DNA of 64,000 nucleotides, from contig NZ_PYGJ01000002.1 of assembly GCF_003014475.1 (NCBI RefSeq), forward strand, positions 248,001-312,000, read 5' to 3'. The translations under genes and the position numbers were made by a program. Of the stretch, positions 60,886-64,000 are shown piece after piece (the stretch's first letter is position 1; every line of letters starts with the position of its first letter). A model generated the notes under the pieces. The model saw only the letters and a list, made by a program, of their open reading frames with translations, was not told the DNA's origin and did no database searches. The stretch is from Shimia abyssi. Lineage in GTDB: Bacteria > Pseudomonadota > Alphaproteobacteria > Rhodobacterales > Rhodobacteraceae.

Positions 60886-62655
60886 CTACTCACCAAAGGC
60901 CAGACCTTCGCGGCGCGGGTCGGCACCGCCGCTTAATCCGTCACCCACCGCAATAACATGCAGTCCGGAATTCAACCCGCGTTGGTTTACTTCGAACCCC
61001 ATCGCTTCAAGTGGGGCAAGCAGGGTTTCGCTTTCCATGTCAAAGGTCCCGAACCGATTGACCAGATGCGGTAACGCAGCGGCGTCCTGCGCGTTCATGC
61101 CCCAATCCAGATGCGCAATGATCGTCTTGGCCACATACCCAATGATCCGGCTGCCGCCGGGCGATCCGATCACAAGCGCCGGCCTTCCGTCTTTAAGCAC
61201 AATGGTTGGCGCCATCGAAGACCGCGGCCGCTTGCCCGGCTCGACCCGATTGGCAACCGGCACGCCATCCACGTGGCTGCGGAACGAGAAATCGGTCAGC
61301 TCATTATTGAGCAGAAACCCCGCAGCCATAACCCGACTACCAAAGCCATTCTCGATGGTCGTCGTCATACTCAGCGCATTCCCGTAACTATCAACAATCG
61401 AGATATGAGAGGTTGAAGGATGCTCAATTGCGTCGTCATCGGCCCAGTTCAGGGCGTGGTCAAATTCCGGTTTGCCCGGCGCAACAGCCTCCAACGCGCC
61501 CTCGCGATCCAGCAACTTAGCTCGCTCTGCCAGATAATCATCCGCCAGCAAACCATTCGCAGGCACCGGCACATAATCGCTATCGGCCATGTACCGCCCG
61601 CGATCTGCAAATGCCAAACGAGATGCATCGCCAATCAACCGCCACGCCTCGGGGCTATCCGCGCCCATCCCGGCCAGATCGAAATGTGAAACCATCCCCA
61701 AAATCTGCCCAACGGTCAGCGCCCCGGACGAGGGCGGACCCATCCCGCAAACCTCATAGGCATGATACGTCACACATGCCGCAGACCGCTCTTTTACTTC
61801 ATAAAGCGCTAGATCAATTGCCCGTAGTTCGCCGGGTCGTTTCGCCCCTCGCACCGCGCTCACGATATCCGCAGCAATATCGCCTGTGTAAAACGGATCA
61901 GCCCCCTTTGCTGCCATTGCCTTTAGCGACGCAGCGTAGGCCTCATTCATCAGCAGATCACCTGCTTTCAACGGGTCTCCGCCAGGCAGGAAATAGCTGG
62001 CCGTGGTTGGATGCGTTGACAATCGCTCAACATCTCGCTCAATCGACGACGCCATGCGTGGCGACACGATGAAACCCTCTTGGGCCAGCGAAATCGCGTC
62101 GTCAAACAATCCCGCCCATTGCGCCTTACCCCAACGACGCTGTGCTTCTTCCATCAACATTGGTGTACCCGGTACGCCAACTGACAATCCACCGACAACC
62201 GCGTCAAAGAACCCAAGCCGCTCGCCATTTTCATCTTGAAACAGACGCGGTGTGGCGGACAATGGCGCGGTTTCTCGCCCGTCCAAGGTGGTCACTTCAC
62301 CACTCTCGGCATCGTACCAAACCAGAAACGCACCACCGCCAAGGCCAGAGCTTTGAGGCTCAACCAACCCAAGCACTGCCTGCACTGCAACCATGGCGTC
62401 TGCTGCCGTACCGCCTTCTCGCAAAACGTCGGCTCCAGCTTTCACGGCCAAAGGATGGGCCGCCGCCACCATCCATTTCTCGGCGTCATACGGCATTCCG
62501 GCATCTTTCGCCGCCTGCGCCGCTTTCAATTCTTCGGGAACAATGGCTCCCAAAATGGTATCCGCCTCAGGCGCGACCGCGTCTGCCGCTTCCTGAGCGG
62601 CAACTGCACCGGCAAGAACAAAACTCAAAACACAAGCATTCAAAATACACGACAT
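60886..62655 (-). CDS. ggt: Gamma-glutamyltransferase
   Basis: A 589-aa Ntn-type enzyme with a signal peptide (NACVLSFVLAGAVAAQ). EHPSTSHISIVDSYGNALSMT holds the autoprocessing/nucleophile Thr at the expected place, and the GPPSSGALTVGQIL and IGSPGGSRIIGYV motifs are typical. It cleaves gamma-glutamyl bonds, including glutathione, in the periplasm. The start at 62655 is chosen to give a proper signal peptide; 62688 is another candidate. Confidence 0.92.
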   Translation of the reverse strand: MSCILNACVLSFVLAGAVAAQEAADAVAPEADTILGAIVPEELKAAQAAKDAGMPYDAEKWMVAAAHPLAVKAGADVLREGGTAADAMVAVQAVLGLVEPQSSGLGGGAFLVWYDAESGEVTTLDGRETAPLSATPRLFQDENGERLGFFDAVVGGLSVGVPGTPMLMEEAQRRWGKAQWAGLFDDAISLAQEGFIVSPRMASSIERDVERLSTHPTTASYFLPGGDPLKAGDLLMNEAYAASLKAMAAKGADPFYTGDIAADIVSAVRGAKRPGELRAIDLALYEVKERSAACVTYHAYEVCGMGPPSSGALTVGQILGMVSHFDLAGMGADSPEAWRLIGDASRLAFADRGRYMADSDYVPVPANGLLADDYLAERAKLLDREGALEAVAPGKPEFDHALNWADDDAIEHPSTSHISIVDSYGNALSMTTTIENGFGSRVMAAGFLLNNELTDFSFRSHVDGVPVANRVEPGKRPRSSMAPTIVLKDGRPALVIGSPGGSRIIGYVAKTIIAHLDWGMNAQDAAALPHLVNRFGTFDMESETLLAPLEAMGFEVNQRGLNSGLHVIAVGDGLSGGADPRREGLAFGE

Positions 62656-62690
62656 GCGACTCTCCCCTTCAGGTTGAACTTGAACCAACC

Positions 62691-63260
62691 TTATGACAGT
62701 CGAGGCGCTTCACCAAATCCAACGAATGGGTAATCCGCCAAAATGTGGTGAACCGCTCTTTCTGGCGTCAACACAGACTCAAATAGGCTGAAGCTAGTCG
62801 CCATAACTTCCGGCAATACAGGCACTGATTGGGTGCTCAGGAAATGACCCAGCCGCGCCGCTTCGTTACCCTTCAACCCGCCACCAAACCGCGTGATCGT
62901 GACATGCGGATGGAACCGTTTTCGCTCTGGGGCGGCACCAACCAGCCTCGCGGCGCGACGCACACCATTCTCCAGCGCCAACAACTCGGCGCAAGGGTCG
63001 ACCCGCAACGTCAACACCTTAGGAACCGACCCACCCAGCGGCTCGAACCCAGCCAACCGCAACGTAAACGGCTCTACTGTTAGCGCATCCAGTTCTTCGT
63101 GAAGTGCCTCAAGCGCGGCTGCGCTCTGGTCTCCAAGGAACGCCACTGTCAGATGCAAGTTTTTCTTGGGCACGGATCGCCCTACAGGCACCTGCGCCTG
63201 TAGCTGCACAATTTCCGCACCCAGCGCCGCAGCCAGATCAATGGCCACAAACGCCCGCAT
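62691..63260 (-). CDS. thpR: RNA 2',3'-cyclic phosphodiesterase
   Basis: A 189-aa 2H phosphoesterase of the ThpR/LigT type. The two HxT motifs are present: NLHLTVAFLGD and FHPHVTITRFGG. It opens 2',3'-cyclic phosphates at RNA ends. MRAFVAIDLA is the common start. It is 3 bp after the dehydrogenase gene on the same strand. Confidence 0.9.
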   Translation of the reverse strand: MRAFVAIDLAAALGAEIVQLQAQVPVGRSVPKKNLHLTVAFLGDQSAAALEALHEELDALTVEPFTLRLAGFEPLGGSVPKVLTLRVDPCAELLALENGVRRAARLVGAAPERKRFHPHVTITRFGGGLKGNEAARLGHFLSTQSVPVLPEVMATSFSLFESVLTPERAVHHILADYPFVGFGEAPRLS

Positions 63261-63263
63261 CGA

Positions 63264-64000
63264 TCAGAGCATCGCCGGAACCACCAGATCAGGCGGTCGA
63301 TGCCCATCATCATGGGTTTTGATATTAATGAGCACTTTCTCACCCATCTCAATCCGACCCTCAACAGTGGCCGAACTGATATGTGGCAACAGAACCACAT
63401 TGGGCATGTCCCGCACATCCGGATTCACTTCGTTGCCATGTTCGTAAACATCCAAACCGGCACCTGCTATCTGACCCGATTTTAGCATACGAACCAACGC
63501 ATTTTCATCGATCACTTCGCCACGTGACGTGTTAATGATTACGGCTGTGGGCTTAAGCAAATTCAACCTGCGTGCATTGATCAGATGAAACGTGGATGGC
63601 GTGTGCGGACAGTTGACCGAAATCACATCCATCCGCGCCAACATCTGATCGAGACTCTCCCAATAGGTCGCCTCGTATTGCTCTTCAATCTCCGGACGTA
63701 AACGGCGGCGGTTGTGATAGTGTATCTGCATCCCACAGGCCTGCGCACGTCGCGCAACCGCTGTGCCGATACGTCCCATACCCAATATACCCAAACGCTT
63801 GCCGCTGATCCGCCCACCAAGCAGTGCCGTTGGTGCCCAACCGTCCCAAGTACCACTTTGCATTCGGTGCGACCCTTCTGGAATGCGGCGCGTCACACTC
63901 AGAATCAGCGCAAGCGCCATATCTGCGGCGTCATCGGCCGATACACCGGGCGTGTTCGATACTAATATCCCCCGCTGGCGCGCCGTCGCAACGTCAATGT
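63264..64000 (-). CDS. D-isomer-specific 2-hydroxyacid dehydrogenase (glyoxylate reductase-like), partial
   Basis: The C-terminal 245 or so residues are visible; the N-terminus lies beyond the right edge. GILVSNTPGVSADDAADMAL is the interdomain region, LGILGMGRIGTAVARRAQ the NAD site, NCPHTPSTFHLINARRL and IINTSRGEVIDENALVRML hold the Arg, then LDVYEHGNEVN and LLPHISSATVE the Glu and His. It reduces glyoxylate or hydroxypyruvate in relatives. Part of a unit with thpR. Confidence 0.88.
   Translation of the reverse strand, partial: IDVATARQRGILVSNTPGVSADDAADMALALILSVTRRIPEGSHRMQSGTWDGWAPTALLGGRISGKRLGILGMGRIGTAVARRAQACGMQIHYHNRRRLRPEIEEQYEATYWESLDQMLARMDVISVNCPHTPSTFHLINARRLNLLKPTAVIINTSRGEVIDENALVRMLKSGQIAGAGLDVYEHGNEVNPDVRDMPNVVLLPHISSATVEGRIEMGEKVLINIKTHDDGHRPPDLVVPAML

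Overview
The window looks like chromosomal DNA of a marine alphaproteobacterium of the Rhodobacteraceae (Roseobacter group). The evidence is the gene repertoire: a cox carbon monoxide oxidation cluster, two TRAP transporters and one TTT transporter, flavin/tetrahydrofolate (THF) demethylases, an MttB-family methyltransferase and an ectoine-hydrolase-like protein. A GC-rich intergenic repeat of a kind I associate with that family is also present. No rRNA, tRNA, CRISPR array or phage module was recognised. This is a reading of sequence and family knowledge without database searches.

Layout. Positions 1-4755 hold the 3' part of a cox cluster (coxL cut by the window edge, coxD, coxE, coxF, a 36-codon ORF, coxG). 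Positions 4796-9550 hold an RpiR regulator divergent from an N-formylglutamate amidohydrolase-like gene and a TRAP transporter. Positions 9573-18009 are mixed metabolism and housekeeping: ceramidase-like protein, UPF0173 hydrolase, an NTF2-like/nucleotide cyclase fusion, a DoeA-like M24 protein, tadA, rluB and dnaE. A decayed IS3-type element (18129-19232) and about 670 bp without a gene follow. Positions 19902-24556 hold a complete BMP-type (nucleoside-like) ABC transporter closed by a clear terminator.

Positions 24726-34496 are the most interesting accessory block. A GntR/FCD regulator faces a palindromic operator and a long co-directional run: TRAP transporter, hydroxyacid dehydrogenase, KDPG aldolase, RraA-like protein, a secreted Major Royal Jelly Protein-family propeller, KDG kinase, SDR, cupin and methylglyoxal synthase. 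Together these read as a sugar-acid catabolic pathway ending at pyruvate and triose phosphate, with unusual extra members. Positions 34628-41696 hold a polar amino-acid type ABC transporter next to a TetR regulator, a non-pyrrolysine MttB homologue and a flavin/GcvT demethylase. This is probably a system for importing and demethylating an N-methylated compound.

Positions 41819-46456 and onward to 51127 hold an amidohydrolase, a MarR regulator, a VOC protein, and a TctCBA tricarboxylate-type transporter divergent from a TctD/TctE two-component system. A periplasmic binding protein-like gene overlaps tctE. Positions 51211-64000 hold scattered metabolism: an amino-acid oxidase-like flavoprotein, a DUF938 methyltransferase, an AhpD-like protein, a four EF-hand protein, a second flavin/GcvT demethylase divergent from panC-panB, a reductase, an FAD-linked oxidase, gamma-glutamyltransferase, thpR, and a hydroxyacid dehydrogenase running off the right edge.
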